Below are positions 1 through 5,585 of a stretch of DNA of 10,170 nucleotides, piece by piece; positions within the stretch are counted from its first letter, which is position 1; every line of letters begins with the position of its first letter. A model generated the notes under the pieces. That model made no database searches, was not told where the DNA came from, and saw nothing but the letters and a program-made list of their open reading frames with translations. Made by a program: the position numbers and the translations under genes. This DNA comes from Polaromonas sp. Lineage in GTDB: Bacteria > Pseudomonadota > Gammaproteobacteria > Burkholderiales > Burkholderiaceae_C. The stretch lies in assembly GCA_014376885.1 (NCBI GenBank), contig JACMQR010000016.1, forward strand, positions 1 to 10,170, written 5' to 3'.

Positions 1-44
1 AGCATGCTGCAATTGCCGGTGTCAGTCTGTGCGAAAATACGAAA

Positions 45-58
45 GTGATTGTTATCAC
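45..58. promoter_or_regulatory. CRP-like palindrome just upstream of the tRNA
   Basis: GTGA (45-48), six bases, then TCAC (55-58) matches the core of the CRP/FNR-superfamily palindrome GTGA-N6-TCAC, and the inner bases extend the pairing to GTGAT/ATCAC. It ends 7 bases before the mature tRNA. It could equally be a small hairpin in the tRNA 5' leader removed by RNase P, or chance. The outer flanking bases (A44, C59) do not extend the symmetry. Confidence 0.25.
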
Positions 59-65
59 CAGCGTT

Positions 66-141
66 GCGGCTGTAGCTCAGTGGATAGAGTATTGGCCTCC
101 GAAGCCAAGGGTCGTGGGTTCGATCCCCGCCAGCCGCACCA
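66..141 (+). tRNA. tRNA-Arg, anticodon CCG
   Basis: A full cloverleaf can be folded by hand. The acceptor stem GCGGCTG (66-72) pairs with CAGCCGC (131-137), followed by A138 as discriminator and an encoded CCA end (139-141). The D stem is GCTC/GAGT (75-78/87-90). The anticodon stem TTGGC/GCCAA (92-96/104-108) encloses loop CTCCGAA, placing anticodon CCG at 99-101, which reads the arginine codon CGG. The T stem 114-118/126-130 encloses loop TTCGATC. The variable region is short. CGG is a common arginine codon in GC-rich genomes, so this is a working housekeeping tRNA. No strong promoter is obvious in the 65 bases upstream. A probable terminator lies at 234-283. No second copy of the 3' end is present, so there is no sign of an integrated element in this window. 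Confidence 0.98.
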
Positions 142-467
142 TTTCGCGTACCCGCAAACCCTTGCATTTGCTTGCCATCATGCCAACCGCCCTGGTTTCT
201 GGTTTGGGTTTTCAGCATGGGCGAAAGGCCTACCTGCATGACGCCGGGCCCGGTCCGGAAAAGTCATGCAGCATTGTTTTTTTGCTTTGCGCTGCGTCGT
301 GGCTCTCGACAGTCTGCCTGCACATTCGATGGTTCCCGGCACCGCTGCCTGCCGGCCCTTGGGCGCGGAAAGCAGCAGTCCTGCGCACGCCATCGAACCT
401 TGCCCATGTCCCGGTGACCCAGATCGCTGTCGCGGACAGGGGCCAAAAAGTCAGACACGGCAAAGCG
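142..467. other. Gene-free spacer between the tRNA and the HiPIP gene
   Basis: About 326 bases with no gene I can support. Short open frames exist on both strands, but their translations are rich in Arg, Pro, Ala and Cys, as expected of random GC-rich frames, and none resembles a known family. The spacer holds the probable tRNA terminator (234-283) and, at its right edge, the hairpin at 445-479 that probably ends HiPIP transcription. Confidence 0.6.
234..283 (+). terminator. Probable intrinsic terminator of the tRNA-Arg transcript
   Basis: CTGCATGAC (234-242) pairs perfectly over 9 bp with GTCATGCAG (263-271). The 20-base loop is itself self-complementary (CCGG at 244-247 with CCGG at 255-258). 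A run of seven T follows at 277-283, five bases after the stem. That spacing is longer than ideal, which lowers confidence, but the strong hairpin plus T-run in the sense of the tRNA makes this the best candidate for its end. It would leave a trailer of about 140 bases for processing. Confidence 0.5.
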
Positions 468-479
468 TCAGGCTTTTTT
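445..479. terminator. Probable bidirectional terminator at the HiPIP stop codon
   Basis: An imperfect hairpin is bounded by AAAAAG (445-450) on the left and CTTTTTT (473-479) on the right, with inner pairing across TCAGACAC (451-458) and GCGTCAGG (465-472) interrupted by two mismatches and a six-base loop. On the minus strand the arm ends in a T-run directly after the HiPIP stop (468-470); on the plus strand it also ends in a T-run. It could therefore stop HiPIP transcription and any read-through from the tRNA side. The stem includes the last HiPIP codons and the stop. Confidence 0.5.
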
Positions 480-785
480 GGCCCAGGCGCTGCACCAGGC
501 TTTTGCGGAAACCTGTTTGCCGGCAAACAAGGGGCACAGGCCTGCAGCGTCTGCTGGCTTGCCCTGGTATAGCGCGCAGTTGGCGCAATTCTGACCGGCT
601 GCGTAATTGGGGAACTTGGCCTTGTCAGCCTTGGTGGCGTCGTTCTTGTACCCCAGCGCAACCGCTTGTGGCTCAGTTTCCTGAACCAGCGGTGCAGCGG
701 CTTGCGCCTGGGCCAGGCGGGCTGAGGCCAAAACGCCGGCACCTACAACGGATTGAATGACAAAAGTTCTGCGATTGGATTTCAT
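468..785 (-). CDS. hip: High-potential iron-sulfur protein (HiPIP), Tat-exported
   Basis: A small periplasmic [4Fe-4S] protein that shuttles single electrons; in purple bacteria it can feed the photosynthetic reaction centre, and in non-phototrophs it is linked to respiratory chains. The 105-residue product starts with a twin-arginine signal (Arg5-Arg6-Thr-Phe-Val, then a hydrophobic stretch) and a likely AQA cleavage site near residue 27. Tat export fits a cofactor inserted before export. The mature part carries the family pattern: Tyr46 near the N-terminus, then cluster ligands Cys67, Cys70, Cys84 and Cys98 in the order CxxC...C...C, with Trp97 and Trp101 near the last Cys. Length is normal. 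The ATG at 783-785 is required by the signal peptide; the ribosome site before it is weak (GAGA). The gene stands alone, divergent from the lipoprotein at 1088. The physiological partner cannot be told from this window. Confidence 0.96.
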   Translation of the reverse strand: MKSNRRTFVIQSVVGAGVLASARLAQAQAAAPLVQETEPQAVALGYKNDATKADKAKFPNYAAGQNCANCALYQGKPADAAGLCPLFAGKQVSAKAWCSAWAKKA

Positions 786-825
786 GGGGTTCTCGATGAT
801 TAAACCGGACTTGGCGGGGATATGG

Positions 826-863
826 AAAACAGGCGGGTCAAGCGACTTGACCTGTTTTGACCC
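826..863. promoter_or_regulatory. TTGACC repeat cluster upstream of the HiPIP gene
   Basis: The segment combines an outer perfect inverted repeat AAAACAGG (826-833)/CCTGTTTT (851-858), an inner one GGTCAAG (836-842)/CTTGACC (846-852) with a 3-base centre, and a second TTGACC at 857-862. The two direct TTGACC copies start 10 bp apart, one helical turn. The cluster lies 41-78 bp upstream of the HiPIP ATG, a usual place for a regulator site. It could act as an operator or as an RNA hairpin; the regulator is unknown. Confidence 0.4.
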
Positions 864-953
864 CTCTGGAAGAGATCCAGCACATCACTACCAGACCAGG
901 ACCTGCTTTTCAAGCCAACATAGGCTCAAATCAGTTTACAACCAAGTGCTGGC

Positions 954-1001
954 CGTTGCCCGCAAAACGGCAACGATTTCCTGATGCAGCGCAAGTTGCG
1001 C
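954..1001. repeat. Two inverted repeats upstream of the lipoprotein gene
   Basis: CGTTGCC (954-960) and GGCAACG (969-975) form a perfect 7-bp stem around CGCAAAAC. Fourteen bases later GCGCAA (989-994) and TTGCGC (996-1001) form a perfect palindrome around one G. They lie 87-134 bases before the lipoprotein start. The first lacks a T-run, so it is not a normal terminator. Role unknown. Confidence 0.4.
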
Positions 1002-1087
1002 GCCGGTTCAACCCTCGAAAGGCATCTGCCAGGGGAACGTTTTTCCAGCACACCTGTCGAAAAAACCTTTATGTACCGAGACGCACC

Positions 1088-1570
1088 ATGAAAATTGTTC
1101 AAACCGGCCTTGCCTTGACCGCCACGGCTCTGGCTGTGGCCGGTTGCGCCCTTGCGCCAGTGCAGCCGGGCATGTCGGGCAGTCAGGTGGTGGCCAGCTA
1201 TGGCAAGCCAACGCGGGTGGTCGCCGCTGGCCAGGGAACCCGACTGCAGTATTCACAGCAGCCCGCCGGGCAAAGCGCGGTGATGGTGGACCTGGATGCT
1301 GTGGGCCGGGTGAGCGCCGTGCGCGAGGTCATGACGCTGCAGGAATTTTCAAAAATAGAGCCGGGCAAATGGACGCGCGCGGATGTCGAACGTGAGTTTG
1401 GCCCGCCCGCACGGGTCGACAAGGTGGCTTCCTGGCCCGGCGACATCCTGAACTACCGCTGGCGCGATTCCTTCCAGGACATGCTGTTCTGGGTTTATCT
1501 GGATGCTGGCCAGGTGGTGGGCCGCACCGGGCAGGGTATGGAAATTCCCATGCGAATGCATGACGAGTGA
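1088..1570 (+). CDS. Lipoprotein with two SmpA/OmlA-like modules
   Basis: A 160-residue predicted lipoprotein. The N-terminus has Lys2, a hydrophobic segment and a lipobox ending Val-Ala-Gly-Cys20; Ala21 after the Cys predicts sorting to the outer membrane. The mature part has two similar halves. Module 1 runs from about residue 26 (PGMSGSQVVASYGKPTRV) through a beta-rich stretch to 79. Module 2 runs from about 92 (PGKWTRADVEREFGPPARV) to about 150. The pattern PG-(M/K)-x-x-x-x-V-x-x-x-(Y/F)-G-x-P-x-R-V is typical of the SmpA/OmlA (BamE-like) and BLIP-like fold. It is longer than BamE itself and lies outside the fur-linked locus where omlA usually sits in Burkholderiales, so I do not call it bamE. 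The ATG at 1088 is chosen because it begins the lipoprotein signal. It converges on the transporter gene with a 10-base gap. Its function beyond the envelope is unknown. Confidence 0.85.
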   Translation: MKIVQTGLALTATALAVAGCALAPVQPGMSGSQVVASYGKPTRVVAAGQGTRLQYSQQPAGQSAVMVDLDAVGRVSAVREVMTLQEFSKIEPGKWTRADVEREFGPPARVDKVASWPGDILNYRWRDSFQDMLFWVYLDAGQVVGRTGQGMEIPMRMHDE

Positions 1571-1580
1571 GTCTTTGGCT

Positions 1581-2807
1581 TTACTCCACCGCGCGGCCAA
1601 TTTCTGGCCAGCGGTGGTGCAGGTAGACCCAGGCCGCCAGGCCAATGCACAGCATGCCCAGTGAAACGGCGGCCAAAGCCGGTGTCGAGTGCATGACCAG
1701 CGGGGCAATGACGCCGGCCACCAGGCCGTTGGCCGTCGAGCCAATGAAGGCCTGCAGTGACGAGGCCATTCCCCGCCGCTCGGGGTGCAGGTCAAGCACC
1801 AGCAGGGTGACCACCGGCACCATCAGGGCCCAGCCAAAGGCGAACGCCGCGATGGGGAAAAGCGCCCATGACACATGGGCTGTGAAAAACAGGTTGGCCA
1901 CGAGGTTGGTGGCGGCGCTGACCAGCATGATGACAAAGCCATGGCGGATCTGCTGCTTGGGCGGGATTTTTCCAGCCAGCCGTCCGCTCAGCCAGGCGCC
2001 CGACATAATGCCCGAAATCGTCAGCATGAAGAACCAGAAAAATTGGGTCGGCTGCAAGGCCAGGTGGTCGCCCAGAAACGCCGGGGCCGACAGCACATAG
2101 AGAAACATACCGTTAAAGGGCACGCCGCTGGCCAGCGCCAGCAGCAAAAATCGCAGGCTGGAGCCAAGCTGCCAGTAGCCGCGCATCAGGTGGCGCACTT
2201 CGAAGGGCTGGCGCGCTTCAGGCTGCAGGCTTTCCGGCAGGAACTTGTAGTTGGTGATCCACAGCGCCACGCCGATGGCGGTGAGAAACCAGAAAATGCT
2301 GTGCCAGCCCAGGTGCACAAACAGCCAGCCGCCGACGATCGGCGCCAGCGCCGGCGCAATGCCGAAATAGATGGTGACCTGGCTCATGACCTGCTGGGCC
2401 TGCGCGGGCGGGAACATGTCGCGGATCACGGCGCGCGACACCACGATGCCCGCGCCGGTGGACAGGCCCTGCATGGCGCGGAAAAACACCAGCTGGCCGG
2501 CGGTCTGCGACATGGCACAACCGGCTGACGCCAGGGTGAACATGGCAATGCCCCACAGCACCACCGGGCGCCGGCCAAAGCTGTCGGCGAGCGCGCCGTG
2601 AAACAGGTTCATGAAGGCAAAGCCGAACAGGTAGGCCGACAGCGTCTGCTGCATTTCCACGGGCGAGGCGCCCAGCGACCGGGCCATGCCGGAAAAGGCC
2701 GGCAGGTAGGTGTCGATGGAAAACGGGCCAAGCATGCCGAGCACGGCCAGCAGGGCGGCCAGCGCCCAGCGCGGACCGCGCCACAGTTGATCGGCCTTGG
2801 GGTTCAT
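1581..2807 (-). CDS. Bcr/CflA-family drug-efflux MFS transporter
   Basis: A 408-residue inner-membrane proton antiporter of the major facilitator superfamily, DHA1 Bcr/CflA type, which exports drugs or small metabolites. About 12 hydrophobic segments are visible. Family marks are IDTYLPAF with Asp32 in the first membrane helix, the loop 2-3 motif GALADSFGRRPV (71-82), the helix 4 region starting near Arg110 (RAMQGLSTGAG) followed by SRAVIRDMF (124-132), and the motif C-like APALAPIVGGW (151-161). The length is normal for Bcr/CflA proteins. The ATG overlaps the rsmI stop as ATGA, so translation is probably coupled to rsmI. The substrate cannot be inferred; annotated members include bicyclomycin, chloramphenicol and sulfonamide exporters. 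Confidence 0.93.
   Translation of the reverse strand: MNPKADQLWRGPRWALAALLAVLGMLGPFSIDTYLPAFSGMARSLGASPVEMQQTLSAYLFGFAFMNLFHGALADSFGRRPVVLWGIAMFTLASAGCAMSQTAGQLVFFRAMQGLSTGAGIVVSRAVIRDMFPPAQAQQVMSQVTIYFGIAPALAPIVGGWLFVHLGWHSIFWFLTAIGVALWITNYKFLPESLQPEARQPFEVRHLMRGYWQLGSSLRFLLLALASGVPFNGMFLYVLSAPAFLGDHLALQPTQFFWFFMLTISGIMSGAWLSGRLAGKIPPKQQIRHGFVIMLVSAATNLVANLFFTAHVSWALFPIAAFAFGWALMVPVVTLLVLDLHPERRGMASSLQAFIGSTANGLVAGVIAPLVMHSTPALAAVSLGMLCIGLAAWVYLHHRWPEIGRAVE
1586..1617. other. Strong hairpin at the 3' end of the transporter gene
   Basis: CCACCGC (1586-1592) pairs with GCGGTGG (1611-1617), and inside it GGCCA (1595-1599) pairs with TGGCC (1605-1609), giving 12 bp with a small internal loop and a 5-base apical loop. 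It lies within the last codons of the transporter gene and 16 bases after the stop of the converging lipoprotein gene. There is no T-run on either side, so it is not a classical intrinsic terminator; it may block 3'-exonucleases or slow converging polymerases. Confidence 0.4.
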
Positions 2808-3715
2808 TCGTTCTTGAGCTTTAAAGCGGTGCCGTAGAGTTCGTTGCGTGGCGCACCGGTGATGTCGGCGGCCAGCCGGACGGCGCTTTTGAGCGGCAAC
2901 TCCGCCAGCAGCAGCGTAAGAATCCGCAGGCTGTCGTCCAGCCCTTCAGGCGCGCTGGCCGAATGCAGCACCAGCGCAAACTCGCCGCGCGTGCGCTGCG
3001 GCCCGGCGGCCAGCCAGGCGGCAAAATCCTGCGCCGGCAGGGTGGCGATTTCCTCGAACTGCTTGGTCAGCTCGCGCCCGACCGTGACCAGCCGGCCTTG
3101 CAGCACGGCCAGGGCGCGCGCCAGCGCCTCGATGCGGTGCGGCGCCTCCAGAATCACCGTCGCCCGCGGGTCGGTCCGCAGCAAGGCGATGGCCTGGTCC
3201 CGCTCGCCGGCCTTGGTCGGTAAAAATCCGGCAAACACAAAACTGCTGCCGCTGCCTTCGCTGCCCTCGGCCCGGGTCACGCCGGCGGCGCTGAGCACGG
3301 CAGTCACGCTGCTAGCGCCCGGCAGGGGCATCACCCGAAATCCTGCAGCCCGCACGGCGGCCACCAGGCGCGCGCCGGGGTCGCTGACAGCCGGCGTGCC
3401 AGCATCGCTGACATAGGCCACACGTTCGCCGCGCTGCAGCCGCTGCACCACGCCCTCGGCGGCCTCGGCTTCGTTGTGCTGGTGCACGGCCAGCAGCGGC
3501 TTGTCGATGCCATACTGGCGCAGCAGCGGCTGGCTGTGCCGCTTGTCCTCGCAGGCGATGGCGTCGACCAGCTGCAGCACATGCAGGGCGCGCAGGGTGA
3601 TGTCGGCCAGGTTGCCGATCGGCGTGGCCACGATATACAGCGTGGCCTCTGGATAATGCTGCATGCCTGCTGCGGCGCATGCCGTGCCCAGGGCCAGTTC
3701 GAAAGAAGCGTTCAA
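2804..3715 (-). CDS. rsmI: 16S rRNA (cytidine(1402)-2'-O)-methyltransferase
   Basis: RsmI uses S-adenosylmethionine to methylate the 2'-O of C1402 in the 16S rRNA decoding centre, which tunes start-codon choice and fidelity. The 303-residue product has the tetrapyrrole-methylase fold with clear RsmI marks: LYIVATPIGNLADIT (26-40), EDKRHSQPLL, a glycine-rich AYVSDAGTPAVSDPG segment, PLPGASSVTAVLSAAG, FAGFLPTK and GRELTKQFEE. The C-terminal LPLKSAVRLAADITGAPRNELY matches the family. The start is uncertain. The longest frame begins with TTG at 3715, preceded by a modest GGAA site and giving a normal length. An internal ATG at 3664 (protein MQHYPEATLYIV...) would give 286 residues, close to the E. 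coli protein, but has a badly placed ribosome site. The gene overlaps the downstream transporter by four bases and is divergent from yraN. Confidence 0.96.
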   Translation of the reverse strand: MNASFELALGTACAAAGMQHYPEATLYIVATPIGNLADITLRALHVLQLVDAIACEDKRHSQPLLRQYGIDKPLLAVHQHNEAEAAEGVVQRLQRGERVAYVSDAGTPAVSDPGARLVAAVRAAGFRVMPLPGASSVTAVLSAAGVTRAEGSEGSGSSFVFAGFLPTKAGERDQAIALLRTDPRATVILEAPHRIEALARALAVLQGRLVTVGRELTKQFEEIATLPAQDFAAWLAAGPQRTRGEFALVLHSASAPEGLDDSLRILTLLLAELPLKSAVRLAADITGAPRNELYGTALKLKNE

Positions 3716-4176
3716 TGTGGTTTTCCAGAAAGCCGGCGGTCAGGGTGCCGCCGCAGGACGCTGCCGGCGCCGCAGCAGCAGTGCCCGGGCAGATTACCAC
3801 CAAGTCGCGCGGCGATGCGGCCGAAGCCGCGGCGCGGGCCTTCCTGGTCGGCGCCGGGCTGCGCTGGATCGAGTCCAATTACCGCACGCCGGGGCGCGGC
3901 GGCGGCGAGATCGACCTGGTGATGCGCGCGCCCGATGGAACTTTGGTGTTTGTCGAAGTCCGCTACCGCTCGGCCGCCACGCATGGCGGCGCCGGGGCCA
4001 GTATCGGCGCCGCCAAGCAGCGGCGCATTGTTCTGGCGGCGGCCCATTACCTGATGCGCTTTGCCAGCCCGCCGCCGTGTCGCTTCGATGTCGTGCTGGT
4101 CCAGGGCGGCCGGATTGGCGGAAAACCTCTTGAGCCGGTCCTTGAATGGCTGCCGGCAGCCTTTGACGCCTCTTGA
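3715..4176 (+). CDS. yraN: YraN family (UPF0102) endonuclease-like protein
   Basis: A 153-residue protein of the YraN/UPF0102 family, which has a restriction-endonuclease-like PD-(D/E)xK fold; its cellular role is not settled. The core starts at TTKSRGDAAE (28-37). The nuclease-like residues are Glu65 and Asp67 in GGGEIDLVM and Glu81 and Arg83 in VFVEVRYR. The following GGAGASIGAAKQRRI and the C-terminal RFDVV strand are also typical. The chosen ATG at 3715 leaves a 27-residue Ala-rich leader before the core, longer than in E. coli. It follows a weak AAGAAG site. An in-frame ATG at 3679 would lie inside rsmI, and a later start is possible. In E. coli the order is yraL(rsmI)-lpoA-yraN-diaA-dolP; the same order holds here without lpoA. 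Confidence 0.92.
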   Translation: MWFSRKPAVRVPPQDAAGAAAAVPGQITTKSRGDAAEAAARAFLVGAGLRWIESNYRTPGRGGGEIDLVMRAPDGTLVFVEVRYRSAATHGGAGASIGAAKQRRIVLAAAHYLMRFASPPPCRFDVVLVQGGRIGGKPLEPVLEWLPAAFDAS

Positions 4177-4301
4177 GCCGCCGCCGGCTTTGTGCATCCG
4201 GCGCCTGCACGTCCAGGTTAATTTGTAACCATACTTTGGGGCGCCTGCGCCGCGCGCTCCCGATGGCGCTGCAGCACGCCATGACCCGCTATCATCACGC
4301 C

Positions 4302-4901
4302 ATGCTTGAACAACGAATCGAACAGCACTTCATCGACAGCGCCGACCTTAAATACCAAGCCGCGCAAATCCTGTCCAAACCCGTCGCCGCAGCGGTGCAT
4401 GCCATCTTGGCCAGCGTGACCAGCGGCAACAAGGTGCTGGCCTGCGGCAATGGCGGCTCGGCTGCCGACGCCCAGCATTTCGCGGCTGAATTTGTCGGCC
4501 GCTACGAGCGCGAGCGGCCCGAACTCGGCGCGATCGCCCTGACGACCGACAGCTCCATCATCACCGCGATTGCCAACGACTACGACTTCAGCGTGATCTT
4601 TTCCAAGCAGGTGCGCGCTCTGGGCGTGGCCGGCGATGTGCTGCTGGCCATCAGCACCAGCGGCAATTCGGCCAATGTGCTGGCAGCGGTCGAGGCGGCT
4701 CACGAGCGTGAAATGACCGTGGTGGCGCTGACCGGCCGGGGCGGCGGCAAGATGCGGCTGGCGCTGCGCGAAACCGATGTCCATATCTGTGTGCCGCATG
4801 AGCGCACGGCGCGCATTCAGGAAGTGCATTCCTTGGTGATCCACTGCATTTGCGATGGCGTGGACACCCAGTTACTTGGCGATCAGGAGCCCCCAGCATG
4901 A
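4302..4901 (+). CDS. gmhA/diaA: SIS-domain phosphoheptose isomerase-like protein (GmhA/DiaA family)
   Basis: A 199-residue sugar-isomerase (SIS) domain protein. Two functions are known for close relatives: GmhA converts sedoheptulose-7-phosphate for lipopolysaccharide heptose synthesis, and E. coli DiaA binds DnaA and times replication initiation. Position between yraN and the BON lipoprotein gene is the diaA position. The sugar-phosphate-binding motifs are intact: CGNGGSAADAQHFAAEFVGR (48-67), ALTTDSS (79-85), AISTSGNSANV (116-126) and VALTGRGGGKM. By alignment from memory, Glu63 and His181 correspond to E. coli GmhA Glu65 and His180, the catalytic pair, which E. coli DiaA lacks. Enzyme activity is therefore possible. 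ATG 4302 (MLEQRIEQHF) matches the family N-terminus; no clear ribosome site precedes it, and ATG 4281 is an in-frame alternative. The stop overlaps the next ATG by four bases. Confidence 0.92.
   Translation: MLEQRIEQHFIDSADLKYQAAQILSKPVAAAVHAILASVTSGNKVLACGNGGSAADAQHFAAEFVGRYERERPELGAIALTTDSSIITAIANDYDFSVIFSKQVRALGVAGDVLLAISTSGNSANVLAAVEAAHEREMTVVALTGRGGGKMRLALRETDVHICVPHERTARIQEVHSLVIHCICDGVDTQLLGDQEPPA
4885..4889 (+). promoter_or_regulatory. Ribosome binding site of the BON lipoprotein gene
   Basis: AGGAG lies 8 bases before ATG 4898, inside the end of the SIS-domain gene. It decides for 4898 over the in-frame ATG at 4913 and fits coupled translation across the ATGA overlap. Confidence 0.8.
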
Positions 4902-5566
4902 ACCATGGTGTGATGAAACGACTCGCCTGCAGGGCCGGCGCGGCAGTGCTGCTCGCCAGCTTGCTTTCGGCCTGTGTGGGGCCGCTGCTGGTCGGCGGCG
5001 CCATGGTGGGCGGCTCGCTGGTGGCGGTGGACCGCCGCAGCTCTGGCGCTCAGCTGGACGATGAGGCCATTGAACTGCGCGCTGCCAGCCAGATCCGGTC
5101 CAACCTGGGAACCCGCGTGCGGACCAGCGTCACCAGCTACAACCGCCAGGTGCTGCTGACCGGCGAGGTGCCCAACCTGCAGGACAAGCAGCGGGTCGAG
5201 CAGGTGGTCAAGGCGGTAGACAGCGTGGCGACAGTGGTCAACGAGCTGGCAGTGCTGAACAGCCCGTCGCTGATGGACCGCTCTGCCGATGCGCTGCTGA
5301 CCGGCCGCGTCAAGGCCATGCTGCTCGATGCGCGCGACCTGCAGTCGAACGCTTTCAAGGTGGTGACCGAGCGCAGCGCGGTCTACCTGATGGGGCGCGT
5401 CACCCAGCGCGAAGCCGACCGGGCCACCGAAGTGGTGCGGGCAACGCCGGGCGTGCAAAAAGTTGTCCGCATGCTCGAGCTCATCAGTGAGCAGGAACTC
5501 GAGCGCATGGGAACGGCACCGGCCCGAACCGAGCCTCCCGCCGCGCCCAAGCCGGCAGCCAGCTGA
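4898..5566 (+). CDS. dolP: Dual BON-domain outer-membrane lipoprotein, DolP/YraP-like
   Basis: DolP (YraP) supports outer-membrane integrity and the BAM complex in E. coli. This 222-residue product has a lipoprotein signal with lipobox Leu-Ser-Ala-Cys26; Val27 after the Cys predicts outer-membrane sorting. The family hallmark follows, a Gly-rich stretch then VAVDRRSSGAQLDDEAIELR (42-61). Two BON domains follow: about 54-122 (VLLTGEVPN, core Gly89) and about 131-200 (VYLMGRVTQ, core Gly166). The tail (201-222) is rich in Pro and Ala and probably disordered. The start ATG overlaps the stop of the SIS-domain gene, with a good AGGAG site 8 bases before it. The gene probably shares a transcript with yraN and the SIS-domain gene and ends at the hairpin 5567-5584. 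Confidence 0.94.
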   Translation: MNHGVMKRLACRAGAAVLLASLLSACVGPLLVGGAMVGGSLVAVDRRSSGAQLDDEAIELRAASQIRSNLGTRVRTSVTSYNRQVLLTGEVPNLQDKQRVEQVVKAVDSVATVVNELAVLNSPSLMDRSADALLTGRVKAMLLDARDLQSNAFKVVTERSAVYLMGRVTQREADRATEVVRATPGVQKVVRMLELISEQELERMGTAPARTEPPAAPKPAAS

Positions 5567-5584
5567 CCTTGCGCTGCCGCAAGG
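5567..5584. terminator. Hairpin between converging genes
   Basis: CCTTGCG (5567-5573) and CGCAAGG (5578-5584) form a perfect 7-bp stem with loop CTGC. It fills almost the whole 19-base gap between the BON lipoprotein gene and the converging oxidoreductase gene, the classic place for a shared two-way terminator. T-runs are poor on both sides, so stopping efficiency is uncertain. Confidence 0.5.
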
Positions 5585-5585
5585 C

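Larger units (their letters stand above)
786..1087. other. Divergent intergenic region between the HiPIP and lipoprotein genes
   Basis: About 302 bases that must hold the promoters of both flanking genes. No convincing -35/-10 pair is visible for either. It contains a cluster of TTGACC/GGTCAA repeats (826-863) on the HiPIP side. On the lipoprotein side are two perfect inverted repeats: CGTTGCC/GGCAACG (954-960/969-975, 8-base loop) and GCGCAA-G-TTGCGC (989-1001). An open frame in phase with the lipoprotein runs back to 857, but its translation looks like non-coding sequence and would bury the lipoprotein signal peptide. Confidence 0.6.

Noticed and set aside
66..141. tRNA-Arg as an integration site of a mobile element
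   Set aside because: No integrase, phage gene or second copy of the tRNA 3' end occurs in the window; the flanking genes are core genes.
230..742. A 170-codon minus-strand frame spanning the spacer and the HiPIP gene
   Set aside because: It overlaps HiPIP in another frame, and the HiPIP frame has a Tat signal and all four cluster cysteines.
799..804. TTTAAT on the minus strand as a -10 box for the HiPIP gene
   Set aside because: It would leave a leader of only about 7 bases without room for a ribosome site, and no -35 box stands at proper spacing.
857..1087. N-terminal extension of the lipoprotein reading frame
   Set aside because: It would place about 77 residues before a complete signal peptide and lipobox, and the added residues look non-coding.
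1875..2528. A 217-codon plus-strand open frame within the transporter gene
   Set aside because: Antisense shadow of the clearly real Bcr/CflA gene; its translation is low-complexity Gln/Arg/His-rich and matches nothing known.
4216..4230. GGTTA-N5-TAACC inverted repeat upstream of the SIS-domain gene as an operator
   Set aside because: Only five bases per arm and no promoter boxes around it; too short to support a call.
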